A DNA stretch of 40,314 nucleotides from a virus. How positions within the stretch are numbered: the stretch's first letter is position 1; every line of letters starts with the position of its first letter. The stretch covers positions 1 to 40,314 of IMG/VR virus record IMGVR_UViG_3300035171_000015. One strand, 5' to 3'. A program made the position numbers and the translations under genes. The notes beneath the pieces were generated by a model. It was not told the origin of the DNA and made no database searches. It saw only the letters and a list, made by a program, of their open reading frames with translations. Of this stretch, positions 26,436 to 34,826 are shown piece after piece.

Positions 26436-27809
26436 ATGGCATTACCGCCAGACAACGAAACCAATAAACAAACAAAACAAATGAAACAAAATAAAATGAA
26501 AATGCCGAAAGGCACAACGCACGTTATTATTTATGACGGCGAAAAGGCGGGGCGCATGACGGTTGCGGCCTTTGACAAGCTGAATGAATCGCAAATTGAG
26601 GCGATGGGGCAGCGGGTCGAATTCGTTAAGATTGCTAAAAAAGCGGGTGCAAAGCCGCAAGTCATTGGCGAATCTGTTGTTACGGCGGCGGGCGCGGTCG
26701 AAGCGGCTGTTAATGTCGTTTGCGACGATAGCCAGCGGGCCGCTGGTATTCCGGTTGCCGTGGACAATGCGCCCGCGCAAATTGCGGACGAATTGACCGC
26801 CAGTTGGGCAACTTGGAATTGCAAGGATGTTGCGCCTATTCAATTGCGGGACCCGGCACGGTCTATTCTGGCCCGCTTTGAATACGTCCCTGAATCATTG
26901 CTGGCTGGCAACGTCAAAACAGCCTATTCAATTTTGCGCTGTTCTGACAACGGGAAGCTTGTCGGTAAACCGTTTGCGGGCTCGTATGGCCTGCTAGACA
27001 ATAACAGTTTTATGGGCATCATTGAAACTATCGGGGCCGTAATTGAAAAACTTGGCATGAAATACGAAATTGCGACGACGGGCACCCTGATGGACAGGGA
27101 GCGCAACTTTGTTTCCCTCAAGCTTGTCGGGCATGACAAATTCAATGTTGACGGGCGCGAAATTCAGACATTCTTAAATTGCCTGAATTCCATCCCGTCG
27201 AATAGCGGTTGCACGGTTACGTTTGCGAATAATACGTTTACCGTATGCTGTCGGAATACCTTTGCCCACGCCTTGCAATGCGGCGACGGGACGAAGTTTC
27301 ACGCAGCCATTAAGCACACGTCTGGGATGAAAGCCGCGCTTGCGGATGTCCCCGTTTTGGTTGAGGCGTATATCACCGGCAACAATAAGCTTTTTGCCAC
27401 GCTCAAAGCTTTTGCTGAATTTCCGGTCTCTTTGGCTGACGCAGAGGGTTATTTCGCGGCCTTTATCGGCCGGGACTTGAAAGGCAATTTGACCGACAAA
27501 ACGGAATTGAAAACGCGGTCTGCCAACATCATTGAGACCCTCAAGGGCCTTTTCGTTAATGGCAAGGGCAACAAGGGATTGACCGCCTTTGACGTGTTCA
27601 ACGCCGTGACAGAATACTATACCCACATGAGCGCGGGCGAGTCTGATAACGCCCTCAAACAATACACGTCCAGCGAAGCGGGGGACGGCTATGTTTCCAA
27701 GGGCGAGTTTTATAGCTGGCTTATCAAACACACGCAATCGGCGGCGGGCTTTCAGGCTGTCGCAAAGGTTGGCGACACTCTCCTTGTGAACTATCGCAAG
27801 GCAAAGTAA
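26436..27809 (+). CDS. DUF932-like phage protein
   Basis: 457 residues from the ATG at 26436, which fits the leaderless rule; the ATG at 26481, behind an A-rich run, is a strong alternative. The frame is open to 26322, but that overlaps promoters. The centre (NNTFTVCCRNTFAHALQCGD, FHAAIKHTSGM) resembles DUF932 proteins of phages and plasmids, whose role is unknown but often lies near recombination or replication genes. Codon use is GC-rich (GCG, CGG). Two promoters and a strong terminator point to high expression. Confidence 0.8.
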   Translation: MALPPDNETNKQTKQMKQNKMKMPKGTTHVIIYDGEKAGRMTVAAFDKLNESQIEAMGQRVEFVKIAKKAGAKPQVIGESVVTAAGAVEAAVNVVCDDSQRAAGIPVAVDNAPAQIADELTASWATWNCKDVAPIQLRDPARSILARFEYVPESLLAGNVKTAYSILRCSDNGKLVGKPFAGSYGLLDNNSFMGIIETIGAVIEKLGMKYEIATTGTLMDRERNFVSLKLVGHDKFNVDGREIQTFLNCLNSIPSNSGCTVTFANNTFTVCCRNTFAHALQCGDGTKFHAAIKHTSGMKAALADVPVLVEAYITGNNKLFATLKAFAEFPVSLADAEGYFAAFIGRDLKGNLTDKTELKTRSANIIETLKGLFVNGKGNKGLTAFDVFNAVTEYYTHMSAGESDNALKQYTSSEAGDGYVSKGEFYSWLIKHTQSAAGFQAVAKVGDTLLVNYRKAK

Positions 27810-27830
27810 ACCGCTAGACCATCACACGCG

Positions 27831-27860
27831 CCCGCTAGGTCTCAAAGCCTAGCGGGTTTT
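27831..27860 (+). terminator. rho-independent terminator
   Basis: CCCGCTAGG (27831-27839) pairs with CCTAGCGGG (27848-27856), followed by TTTT. Confidence 0.92.
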
Positions 27861-27866
27861 GCTTTG

Positions 27867-28143
27867 TTTAGATTGTTTGCGACTTGGCACGGGACTTGAT
27901 TAGTGTCCATTTATTGACCATTTCTTTATCGTTATATTTGCCGTCTGTGTTGTGATTTTTTAGCCTTTTATAAGTGGTTCATTTTGCGATGCTTACGCCT
28001 GAAAGCCTAGTTTTCAGCTATGGCACGGCATGGGCTAGGGTCCAACGCAGTAAACAGACTGGGAAGCGTGTTTAAAACGATTTGCTGGATTTAGTTGATT
28101 TACAACACTTTAGAACTATTTTAAAGAATTTAACGAATATCTG
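27867..28143. other. gene-free stretch between two GC-rich genes
   Basis: No convincing frame on either strand. It contains hairpin CTGAAA/TTTCAG (27999-28017) and possible pairing of AGCCTAG with a downstream GGGCTAGG. TTGGCAC at 27894 resembles half of a sigma54 site, but the -12 element is wrong. Confidence 0.5.
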
Positions 28144-28172
28144 TTGACAGTGTATTTGTGCTATGGTAATTT
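28144..28172 (+). promoter_or_regulatory. promoter for the gene at 28216
   Basis: TTGACA (28144-28149), 17-nt spacer, TAATTT (28167-28172). Leader about 37 nt, A-rich, no SD. Confidence 0.7.
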
Positions 28173-28215
28173 GATTGCGTAAGATAAAACTAAATCAATT
28201 AAACATTAAAACATT

Positions 28216-28629
28216 ATGAAAACAAATGACAGACTAAACAGATTCACGCAAACGGCATTAGACACGCTCGCGGGCCTTGGCATATCGGCGCGAGTGGTAT
28301 GCCGGAACGGTTTCCCGTTCACGCCCCGCCAAGCTTGGCAAGCTAGCTATCGGCAACAGCGCAAAGCCGCTAGCCGCGAAACAAAACAGTGGGCGCGGTC
28401 TCTGCGGGGAGCGATGCTAGCCGCGCGGGCCAATGTTGCCAAGCTTGCAAGCGAGATTCGCGTGGACATTGCCCCCGCTCTGCGGGCGATTCGGGAACGT
28501 GATGATTTTATCAATTCGGGGCGGTCTCTTTACGCAGAAGCTCACCGTGTTGAATCTGCGGCTAATACTAGCCGCAAACTTGCCAAGCCACCCCTGCCCT
28601 ACGTTGGCAAATTGCCGCCCAACAAGTAA
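28216..28629 (+). CDS. GC-rich basic hypothetical protein
   Basis: 137 residues, very rich in Ala and Arg and mostly helical (RQQRKAASRETKQWARSLRG; LRAIRERDDF), with a Pro-rich end. Possibly DNA-binding by charge. Same GC-rich codon use and promoter-terminator layout as the two genes before it. Confidence 0.8.
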   Translation: MKTNDRLNRFTQTALDTLAGLGISARVVCRNGFPFTPRQAWQASYRQQRKAASRETKQWARSLRGAMLAARANVAKLASEIRVDIAPALRAIRERDDFINSGRSLYAEAHRVESAANTSRKLAKPPLPYVGKLPPNK

Positions 28630-28636
28630 AATCTGG

Positions 28637-28668
28637 CCGCGCGGGTTTCATCGCCCGCGCGGTTTTTT
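28637..28668 (+). terminator. rho-independent terminator
   Basis: CCGCGCGGG (28637-28645) pairs with CCCGCGCGG (28654-28662), followed by six T. Confidence 0.95.
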
Positions 28669-28789
28669 GTCACCGAAAACCATGAGCCTAGCTTATACCA
28701 TGCCGGTTTTTCGATTAGTTGGACTACTCGAAAAATTTTTTTCCGCGCCAAGGCCTAAATTTATATCGAATCCACCATTTTTAAACTTA

Positions 28790-28808
28790 TAATTCAGAAA
28801 TTGTTTAT
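28790..28808 (+). repeat. boundary repeat, copy 3
   Basis: TAATTCAGAAATTGTTTAT, identical to 29027-29045; the core is shared with 14988-15004 and 15518-15534. Confidence 0.8.
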
Positions 28809-29026
28809 CTTTTTTAATTATTATTTATTTAATATTTATTGTTTCTTTATTTATTATTTATTTCTTTATTCTTTTATGTTATTATTTATCTATCTATTGA
28901 TTATTTCTATACTATATTTATCTGTTTAAAGGTAGGTATATGTTTATAGGAAAAATTGATTTTAAAAAATTAAAAACCAAAAACATTTTTAAAAAAATCC
29001 CGAAGAGGTTAAAAATTTTAAACATT

Positions 29027-29045
29027 TAATTCAGAAATTGTTTAT
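29027..29045 (+). repeat. boundary repeat, copy 4
   Basis: TAATTCAGAAATTGTTTAT, identical to 28790-28808. A TATAAT at 29060-29065 follows; with TTGTTT (29038-29043) inside the repeat as -35 and a 16-nt spacer it could be a promoter. Confidence 0.8.
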
Positions 29046-29085
29046 TTTTTCTTTACTTAAAATGTAATGTATAATATCATTAATT

Positions 29086-29265
29086 ATGATTAATAGAATA
29101 ACTAATAGATGGAATTGTAATTGTGGAGCCTGTGATGTATCAATAGATTACTTAAACGGAGTACAGGCATCTTGTAGAATATGCGGGGATTCCTTTATCG
29201 AAATAAAAGAAAAAAATAACGAAGAACCCGAATATTATAATACTGAATACATTAACGATAGATAA
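29086..29265 (+). CDS. 59-residue zinc-ribbon protein
   Basis: CNCGACD and CRICGDSF provide two Cys pairs about 17 residues apart, a classic zinc ribbon; an acidic Asn/Glu tail follows. Probably a small regulator or nucleic-acid binder (inference). Confidence 0.7.
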   Translation: MINRITNRWNCNCGACDVSIDYLNGVQASCRICGDSFIEIKEKNNEEPEYYNTEYINDR

Positions 29266-29270
29266 TTAAT

Positions 29271-29624
29271 ATGAGAAACAAATCTTATTATAATGAGGCC
29301 GATGAATTAATTACTAATAAAAAATGTCAAAAATGTTTAAAAATAAAAGATTTGGATGATTTTACCAATAGCAGAAATGGAAAATTTGGTAAACATAATT
29401 GGTGCTCCGAATGTCTTAAAGCTTATAATAAAGAAATTTATAATCGTGACCGCGAAGAAAGAATTCGGGATGTCGGCATCTGGAATTTAAGAAATAAAAA
29501 TAAAGTTAAAGTATATAGCGAAAATTATAGAGATAAAGTTAAGCCCGAAAGACAAAAAAGGAAAAAGGGGCCAGTTATTCCAGATATAGGAGATATAAAT
29601 ACTCCCTTTATACCTGATTTTTGA
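29271..29624 (+). CDS. zinc-finger protein like the N-terminal part of phage HNH/endonuclease VII proteins
   Basis: 117 residues. KCQKCLKIKDLDDFTNSRNG and WCSECLKAYNKE follow the KxCxKCxxxKxxxxF...CxxC pattern that precedes HNH or endonuclease VII domains in many phages. Here only a basic linker follows (KPERQKRKKG); no nuclease core is present. It may be a truncated relative or a stand-alone binder. Confidence 0.75.
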   Translation: MRNKSYYNEADELITNKKCQKCLKIKDLDDFTNSRNGKFGKHNWCSECLKAYNKEIYNRDREERIRDVGIWNLRNKNKVKVYSENYRDKVKPERQKRKKGPVIPDIGDINTPFIPDF

Positions 29625-29626
29625 TT

Positions 29627-29683
29627 ATGCTTATTTTAATGTTATTAGCTATTTGTTATACATTATATGTAGGATATAATTAA
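29627..29683 (+). CDS. 18-residue membrane micropeptide
   Basis: MLILMLLAICYTLYVGYN; same length and kind as those at 15731 and 25317. Its stop touches the end of the convergent virion gene. Confidence 0.4.
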   Translation: MLILMLLAICYTLYVGYN

Positions 29684-32283
29684 TATAATAATACTTCCTG
29701 AATACCTAAATAATCGGTAGGAATACCATTAATATTATTAACATGGCCGACTCCTAATATATTAACCTTAGTAATTCCCGTAAGGATTGTTGTAAAGGAT
29801 TTTGAAAAACCACTAGCTATTATATAATTACTATCGTAAGCAATGGCAGTACCCATATACATAATTATTCTTCCCGTTGGTGGGGTGGTAGGAGTAACAG
29901 TATCAGAAGTATTATAATGAATGGTTCCGTTTCCGGTATATGAAGGGTTAAATACAACCATAGATATATTCATATTAGGAACAGATACGGGAACTATAGA
30001 AATACCGCCTGTCGAGGTTAAACTATAGCCGCCGCCTAATTCTCCGGTTTTATAAACAAATGCATATGCATATGAATCGGTTGAGCCATCTATTGCAAGA
30101 TTGGCACTATTAACTCCTCCTTGTAAATATGATGCCGAGCATTTTGAAGCTAAATTAACTCCTTGAGTTATCATTAACCCAGAAGTTAAAGTATAACTGC
30201 TAATAGCATTTCTTATCGAAACATCATAATATCCAGTGTTTCCTGTAATATTTAAATAATTAGATAATAAGTAAGAGCCATTAGCAGAATAATTAAAATT
30301 AGTGCTTCCGAATGATTGAAAGTCTCCAGATATTCCACCAGCAAACGATAAATAATAAGGCTGGCCATAAAAATATTTTAGATTTTTACCTTCTAGCAAT
30401 AAGTTAAACTGAGCATATTGATTTGTGACAATTGGAGAAATATAGTCTATGCTAGGATAGCCTACTACTGTTAATTTTTGATTTGATGGATATGTTGATA
30501 TTCCATTCGGTTGATAAATATATATATAATCATCTATATCATTTAAAGGCAGTACCCCGGTTAATATACCAGTAGAATTTCCTCCAGATGGATAAAATAC
30601 ACAATCGTTACCAGCTATTTTAACCATATATCCACCACTAATGGGGTATAAATATCCAGTATCTATTTTTGTATAAATTACTACTCCGGTTCCGGGAGTT
30701 CCGCTTGTAGGCGAAAAACTATAAATTGGAACTGTAGGATTATATACCGAAATTGATTGAGTATATCCACCAGTACCATAGATATTTAAATACCCACTAG
30801 AAAATCCTTGACCTGTTTCTGGAGATTGAACGGTAATTTTATTATTACTATTTACAATAAAAGAAAAGGCGGGAACATTGTTAAAATAAATACCAGTTAC
30901 ACCACTAAAATTATAACCGCTAATAATTAGAGTATCTTTCCATTGACCAGTAGTAGGGCTTAAATAAGTAATTGTTGGATTATAAAAATAAGTATTAGAT
31001 TGTCCGCTTGTATTTCTTTGATGCGATGCCACGGTTATTGGATATGAAAAACCATTTAAAGGAATCGTAGCCTGAATAGTTTGAGCATCTTTAACTTGAA
31101 ATTGAGACTGGGCAGCTCCACCAAATAATACATCTGTTATTCTATAAAAATTTGTACCACTAATTGTTACAGTATCACCGGCTTTTCCGCTATTATTAGA
31201 TATACCAGTAATAGTAATATTAGGATATTGAAAATTAATTATATTTGGCCATATATAATTTCCATAATTAGTTTGTATTAATAGTTTATCATTTAAAATA
31301 TTATATGGAATTGGAGCTACTATCTGGTCGTAATCTTGTGTTCTATTAACTGTATATCCAGTTAATTGTATATCTCCTATAGAAACATTTTCTAAATAAT
31401 TAATAGTTCCATCTCTGCTAAATAATGGGAACCCGCCAGTATTAAAATTAATAGTTAAAGTATTTGTTCCTGTTTGTACAGAGTATATATAATTCTGTTT
31501 GTTAACATGGTTTTGTGATAATTTTATTGAATGAGAATGGGGTTTATTTGCATTTATATTAAATGTTTTAGAGTTTATTAAACCAGAACATCCAAATGTT
31601 TCATATAATCCTGTATTAGTAGGATTTGAAAACATAAAATTAATACCATATTTTTCTCCAGATAAAGGTAAGTTAAATCTTGTATCATCAGAATTTATCT
31701 GAACATTAATTGTTCTTTCTCCGATAAAAACATTATCTGGAATATTAGGAACTGCTCCGGTGTCATAATAATTAAAATTAGGAGTTAGGTTACATGAATA
31801 ATCTAGTGATGCATGAGTAATATTATTTAAAGTATTAACTGTATAGTTATTTAAATTAATTATTTGTGTATCGGAATGTCTTAGTATAAAACCTGTATTA
31901 CTAACAGCGTTTTGAGCGGAAAAAGTGCCAGTAACTTTATCGTAGAAAGTAATATTTGCGTTAACGATAACTGAAAGATTCGGTTCCACGTTAATAGAAT
32001 AGTCAGATAAAAATCCATAATTAAATCTTAATCCGGCAATATTTCCAGATATAGGAGAATTGTCATCTGAATAAATATACTGTTTAAGGTAGTCGTATCC
32101 GGTTAAGTAATAAGATATTTTTAAATTACCTATACGGTTAGATTCTGGTAATTGAGTTTGAGATACTTTATTATCAAATGAATATTTAGATTTTAATTCT
32201 ATAGCGTCGGAAAGCTCTGCGCTTTCAATTATTAATGATTTATTATTTATTGATATTGGAATTTTTTGAAAATTATAAAACAT
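29680..32283 (-). CDS. virion protein with IPT/TIG repeats and a discoidin-like end
   Basis: 867 residues. Residues 1-350 resemble the two neighbouring virion proteins (SYYLTGYDYLKQYI; SVIVNANITFYDKVTG). Then come four IPT/TIG-like beta domains at about 355-435, 436-515, 518-608 and 609-705 (for example ITGISNNSGKAGDTVTISGT). The C-terminal part opens LASKCSASYLQGGVNSANLA with AIDGSTDS, like an F5/8-type (discoidin) carbohydrate-binding domain. It is probably a surface-exposed tail or decoration protein that binds glycans. Confidence 0.85.
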   Translation of the reverse strand: MFYNFQKIPISINNKSLIIESAELSDAIELKSKYSFDNKVSQTQLPESNRIGNLKISYYLTGYDYLKQYIYSDDNSPISGNIAGLRFNYGFLSDYSINVEPNLSVIVNANITFYDKVTGTFSAQNAVSNTGFILRHSDTQIINLNNYTVNTLNNITHASLDYSCNLTPNFNYYDTGAVPNIPDNVFIGERTINVQINSDDTRFNLPLSGEKYGINFMFSNPTNTGLYETFGCSGLINSKTFNINANKPHSHSIKLSQNHVNKQNYIYSVQTGTNTLTINFNTGGFPLFSRDGTINYLENVSIGDIQLTGYTVNRTQDYDQIVAPIPYNILNDKLLIQTNYGNYIWPNIINFQYPNITITGISNNSGKAGDTVTISGTNFYRITDVLFGGAAQSQFQVKDAQTIQATIPLNGFSYPITVASHQRNTSGQSNTYFYNPTITYLSPTTGQWKDTLIISGYNFSGVTGIYFNNVPAFSFIVNSNNKITVQSPETGQGFSSGYLNIYGTGGYTQSISVYNPTVPIYSFSPTSGTPGTGVVIYTKIDTGYLYPISGGYMVKIAGNDCVFYPSGGNSTGILTGVLPLNDIDDYIYIYQPNGISTYPSNQKLTVVGYPSIDYISPIVTNQYAQFNLLLEGKNLKYFYGQPYYLSFAGGISGDFQSFGSTNFNYSANGSYLLSNYLNITGNTGYYDVSIRNAISSYTLTSGLMITQGVNLASKCSASYLQGGVNSANLAIDGSTDSYAYAFVYKTGELGGGYSLTSTGGISIVPVSVPNMNISMVVFNPSYTGNGTIHYNTSDTVTPTTPPTGRIIMYMGTAIAYDSNYIIASGFSKSFTTILTGITKVNILGVGHVNNINGIPTDYLGIQEVLLY

Positions 32284-32291
32284 AATGGTTA

Positions 32292-33218
32292 TTAGTTATA
32301 CCTTTTAAATTTATATCCAAATAATACAATATTATCTGTTGATATATTAGTATTAAAATCATCTAATATAAACCCGGTTAAAGGAATTAATAATTGTTTA
32401 TAGTTAGTTAATGATTGGCTTGTTAGACCATAATCAATATAACTAAACGGAGATATAGAAATAGAGCCAAAGTCTAAAAATGAAGAGGCGGAAATGTTAG
32501 TATATCCATAATCTATTCCAGAAGATAATCCTATTCCAGTAAACAAAATGTTTTGGACTCCTGTAAAAATAGAATCAAATATTTTTCCAGAATAAGTAAT
32601 ATTAACCTGTTGTTCCATTATTAAATCTATAGATTCTGTTATTTCTTCTATAAAGATTTGTTTGGGTTGGTAGTCTCCAATAGAATAAATAGGAACTAAA
32701 TTAATACTAGCATTATATTCTAATTGCAATATATTTGTATCTATAGCGGAGTTTCCAGAAGTAAATTGGGTACTCCAATAATGTGATATACCATTAGAAT
32801 TATCAACATCATATAAACTAGAATCATTTGATGCCTGCTCTATAATATTTCCAGTAATAGGATTATAAATATTAAAACTGCTTTTTATTTTAATAGGAGA
32901 ATTAGGATATACCTGCAAAGAAAAATCTTTTAAATATCCGGTAATATAAACATTTCCTAAGTTTATTATTGACGGGAGCGATGATGTTTTATCATATATT
33001 AATCCGGTTATTACTGAATAATTTGGCTCTATATTAGGCTCTAGTAGATATTCTATAGAAATAGAATTTGATAAAGTAGTTGGAACGGCATTATATGATA
33101 CTTTATTTCCAATATTAAATATAGGTTTTAATGGAGAGCTTTGATTAAAACTTACCGATTGGCATAAAATATTTGAGCCGTTAATGCTTAAATTAATATT
33201 TGAATATGATAAATACAT
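32292..33218 (-). CDS. virion/tail protein paralogue
   Basis: 308 residues, Ser/Asn/Ile-rich and all-beta, with GNVYITGYLKDFSLQVYPNS matching the style of its two neighbours. Two similar halves are likely. It could be a tail tube-like or tail decoration protein; no unique motif. Confidence 0.75.
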   Translation of the reverse strand: MYLSYSNINLSINGSNILCQSVSFNQSSPLKPIFNIGNKVSYNAVPTTLSNSISIEYLLEPNIEPNYSVITGLIYDKTSSLPSIINLGNVYITGYLKDFSLQVYPNSPIKIKSSFNIYNPITGNIIEQASNDSSLYDVDNSNGISHYWSTQFTSGNSAIDTNILQLEYNASINLVPIYSIGDYQPKQIFIEEITESIDLIMEQQVNITYSGKIFDSIFTGVQNILFTGIGLSSGIDYGYTNISASSFLDFGSISISPFSYIDYGLTSQSLTNYKQLLIPLTGFILDDFNTNISTDNIVLFGYKFKRYN

Positions 33219-33222
33219 TTAA

Positions 33223-34206
33223 TTAGGTATTTCCGAAGTCATATTGACTTCCGGTTGCTAAGTTAACATTTCCCCAGTCCATATAAAAATTAGGGCTATT
33301 GATTGTAAATCCGAAGTCCCATATAGACGCGCCAGAAACATAATTTATACTATCAAATAACTGTCCTATATATTTTCTTGTGATTGTTAGATTTCCATCA
33401 ACGCCTATCTGCCTATCGTTTGAAACCATTGTCATATTATAGAATTTATATTGATTCATTAAATTATTAGATAAATGAGAATATATGTCTACTTCTAAAT
33501 TTTGTTGAGTTTTATTTAATGGAAAGTCTGTAGTTTTAACATCAGAAAAATTTTTATCAGCTTCAAAAGTAATATCGCAAGAGACATTGACGGGCGAAAT
33601 CATTTCTACTTTTTTAGGAAATCTACTGCCTATTGTATATATTGGGGTTCTGTTAATATTAATATTAAATGAAAAATCTAAGACTCTGTTAGTAGAAGAC
33701 TCGTTAATACTTAGATTTATAAAGTTAGAATTGGCAATCTGGCCATTAAATTTTGGATATGAATTAGCGTATATTCCGGTAAGTAAACCTATCGAATTAT
33801 TATCTAATTCACCAGTGGGAACATTACCGCAATTATTATAAAACTTAAACGATGCATTAGATTGTGGAATCGAGTTAGGAGAAAATTTTGCACTATAGCT
33901 AGATAAATATCCAGATGTTAGAGAGTATGGATTAGTATCATTATAACTCTTTAAAATAAAGAAATTAACAGGAATATTTCCTGTTTGAGTTATGAAATAT
34001 TCGTTTTGTAGTAAAAATGAACTAATTGATAATTCTGAGGTTTGTAAGGATTCAGCAATTTCATTTAAAGCTTTATTACCATTACCAATATATTTTAATG
34101 TTTTAGAACCTAAAGAGTTTTGGACAGAATAATCCTGTATTCCTAATACTTGTCCAGTATTTAGAAAAATTAACTGATTATTCGATTTTATATTACCAAA
34201 AGACAT
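33223..34206 (-). CDS. virion/tail protein paralogue, first gene of the minus operon
   Basis: 327 residues, all-beta. SLTSGYLSSYSAKFSPNSIP and the following NASFKFYNNCG align with the corresponding regions of the next two genes. The N terminus (LIFLNTGQVLGIQDYSVQN) could be tail-tube-like. An AAGG lies 8 nt before its ATG. Confidence 0.75.
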   Translation of the reverse strand: MSFGNIKSNNQLIFLNTGQVLGIQDYSVQNSLGSKTLKYIGNGNKALNEIAESLQTSELSISSFLLQNEYFITQTGNIPVNFFILKSYNDTNPYSLTSGYLSSYSAKFSPNSIPQSNASFKFYNNCGNVPTGELDNNSIGLLTGIYANSYPKFNGQIANSNFINLSINESSTNRVLDFSFNININRTPIYTIGSRFPKKVEMISPVNVSCDITFEADKNFSDVKTTDFPLNKTQQNLEVDIYSHLSNNLMNQYKFYNMTMVSNDRQIGVDGNLTITRKYIGQLFDSINYVSGASIWDFGFTINSPNFYMDWGNVNLATGSQYDFGNT

Positions 34207-34214
34207 ATATCCGA

Positions 34215-34298
34215 CCTTATACTAATTATTTACGGTTTAATTTACACTATTATATCTATAATATGTGTAATATATATAGTTAATTCAAAGGTATAAGG
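34215..34298. promoter_or_regulatory. divergent control region with an 8-bp inverted repeat
   Basis: CCTTATAC (34215-34222) and GTATAAGG (34291-34298) are perfect inverted copies, each just upstream of one divergent start codon (8 and 4 nt). AAGG in each arm can serve as a weak SD. The AT-rich centre holds TATAAT-like boxes for both directions. Confidence 0.5.
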
Positions 34299-34302
34299 CA
34301 AA

Positions 34303-34824
34303 ATGAGCGCAAATAGCATTTATAACATAGATACTTGGCAACCAAGTACATTTTACTATAGAGATTATATAGTTCAGAATAGTGGTCTTTACTATTATTC
34401 TTCGCAGGACTATACCTCTTCTTCTAGTATTACAACAGATATAAATAATGGCAATTTAAACGGATATATTTATGATAGAGGAGTAAATAAACCATATTTT
34501 ACTTGGAAACCAAACTTTAATTATACAAACGAGAATGTTCCAAGAGTAAAAAAGATACAGTTTGGAGATTCGTATGCCCAATATGTTCCAGATGGTATTA
34601 ACAATTTATTATTAAATTATAATTTTACTTTTGAAGGAGATATTCATACCGTTACTGCAATTCTTCACTTTTTAAGTATGAGAAATGGAAGCGAAAGCTT
34701 TGTATTTCTTCCGCCTGCTCCACAGGGTAATTTATTAAGATTTATTTGCCCAAAATGGACTCAAGCTCAAAAGTTTTTTAATAATTATACGATAGAAGCT
34801 AATTTTATTCAAAATCCTGTATAA
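34303..34824 (+). CDS. M: minor tail protein, lambda gpM-like
   Basis: 173 residues. FTWKPNFNYTNENVPRVKKI, then QFGDSYAQYVPDGINNL and a C-terminal block ending in a short strand match the phage minor tail protein family of lambda gpM (PRV..FGDGY.QR...GIN). The first 65 residues are extra. It is part of the tail-tip complex and the first gene of the operon. Confidence 0.88.
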   Translation: MSANSIYNIDTWQPSTFYYRDYIVQNSGLYYYSSQDYTSSSSITTDINNGNLNGYIYDRGVNKPYFTWKPNFNYTNENVPRVKKIQFGDSYAQYVPDGINNLLLNYNFTFEGDIHTVTAILHFLSMRNGSESFVFLPPAPQGNLLRFICPKWTQAQKFFNNYTIEANFIQNPV

Positions 34825-34826
34825 AA

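Larger units (their letters stand above)
28669..29085. other. AT-rich gene-poor stretch before the virion genes
   Basis: Contains a hairpin TTTTTCGA/TCGAAAAA (28707-28735) flanked by T and A runs, which could terminate in either direction, then two 19-bp direct repeats and low-complexity T/A tracts. No real coding frame seen. Confidence 0.6.

Noticed and set aside
26010-26843. Long minus-strand frames opposite the GC-rich genes (25608-26066, 26442-26843, 27174-27737)
   Set aside because: They mirror GC-rich coding sequence, cross terminators and promoters of the plus-strand genes and have no promoter or recognisable protein pattern.
27893-27911. TTGGCACGGGACTTGAT as a sigma54 promoter
   Set aside because: The -24 GG is there, but the -12 GC is replaced by GA, and no gene starts at a suitable distance.
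33587-33841. Plus-strand frame of 84 codons inside the virion gene 33223-34206
   Set aside because: A shadow of the minus-strand gene; the product is a mirror of an all-beta repetitive protein.
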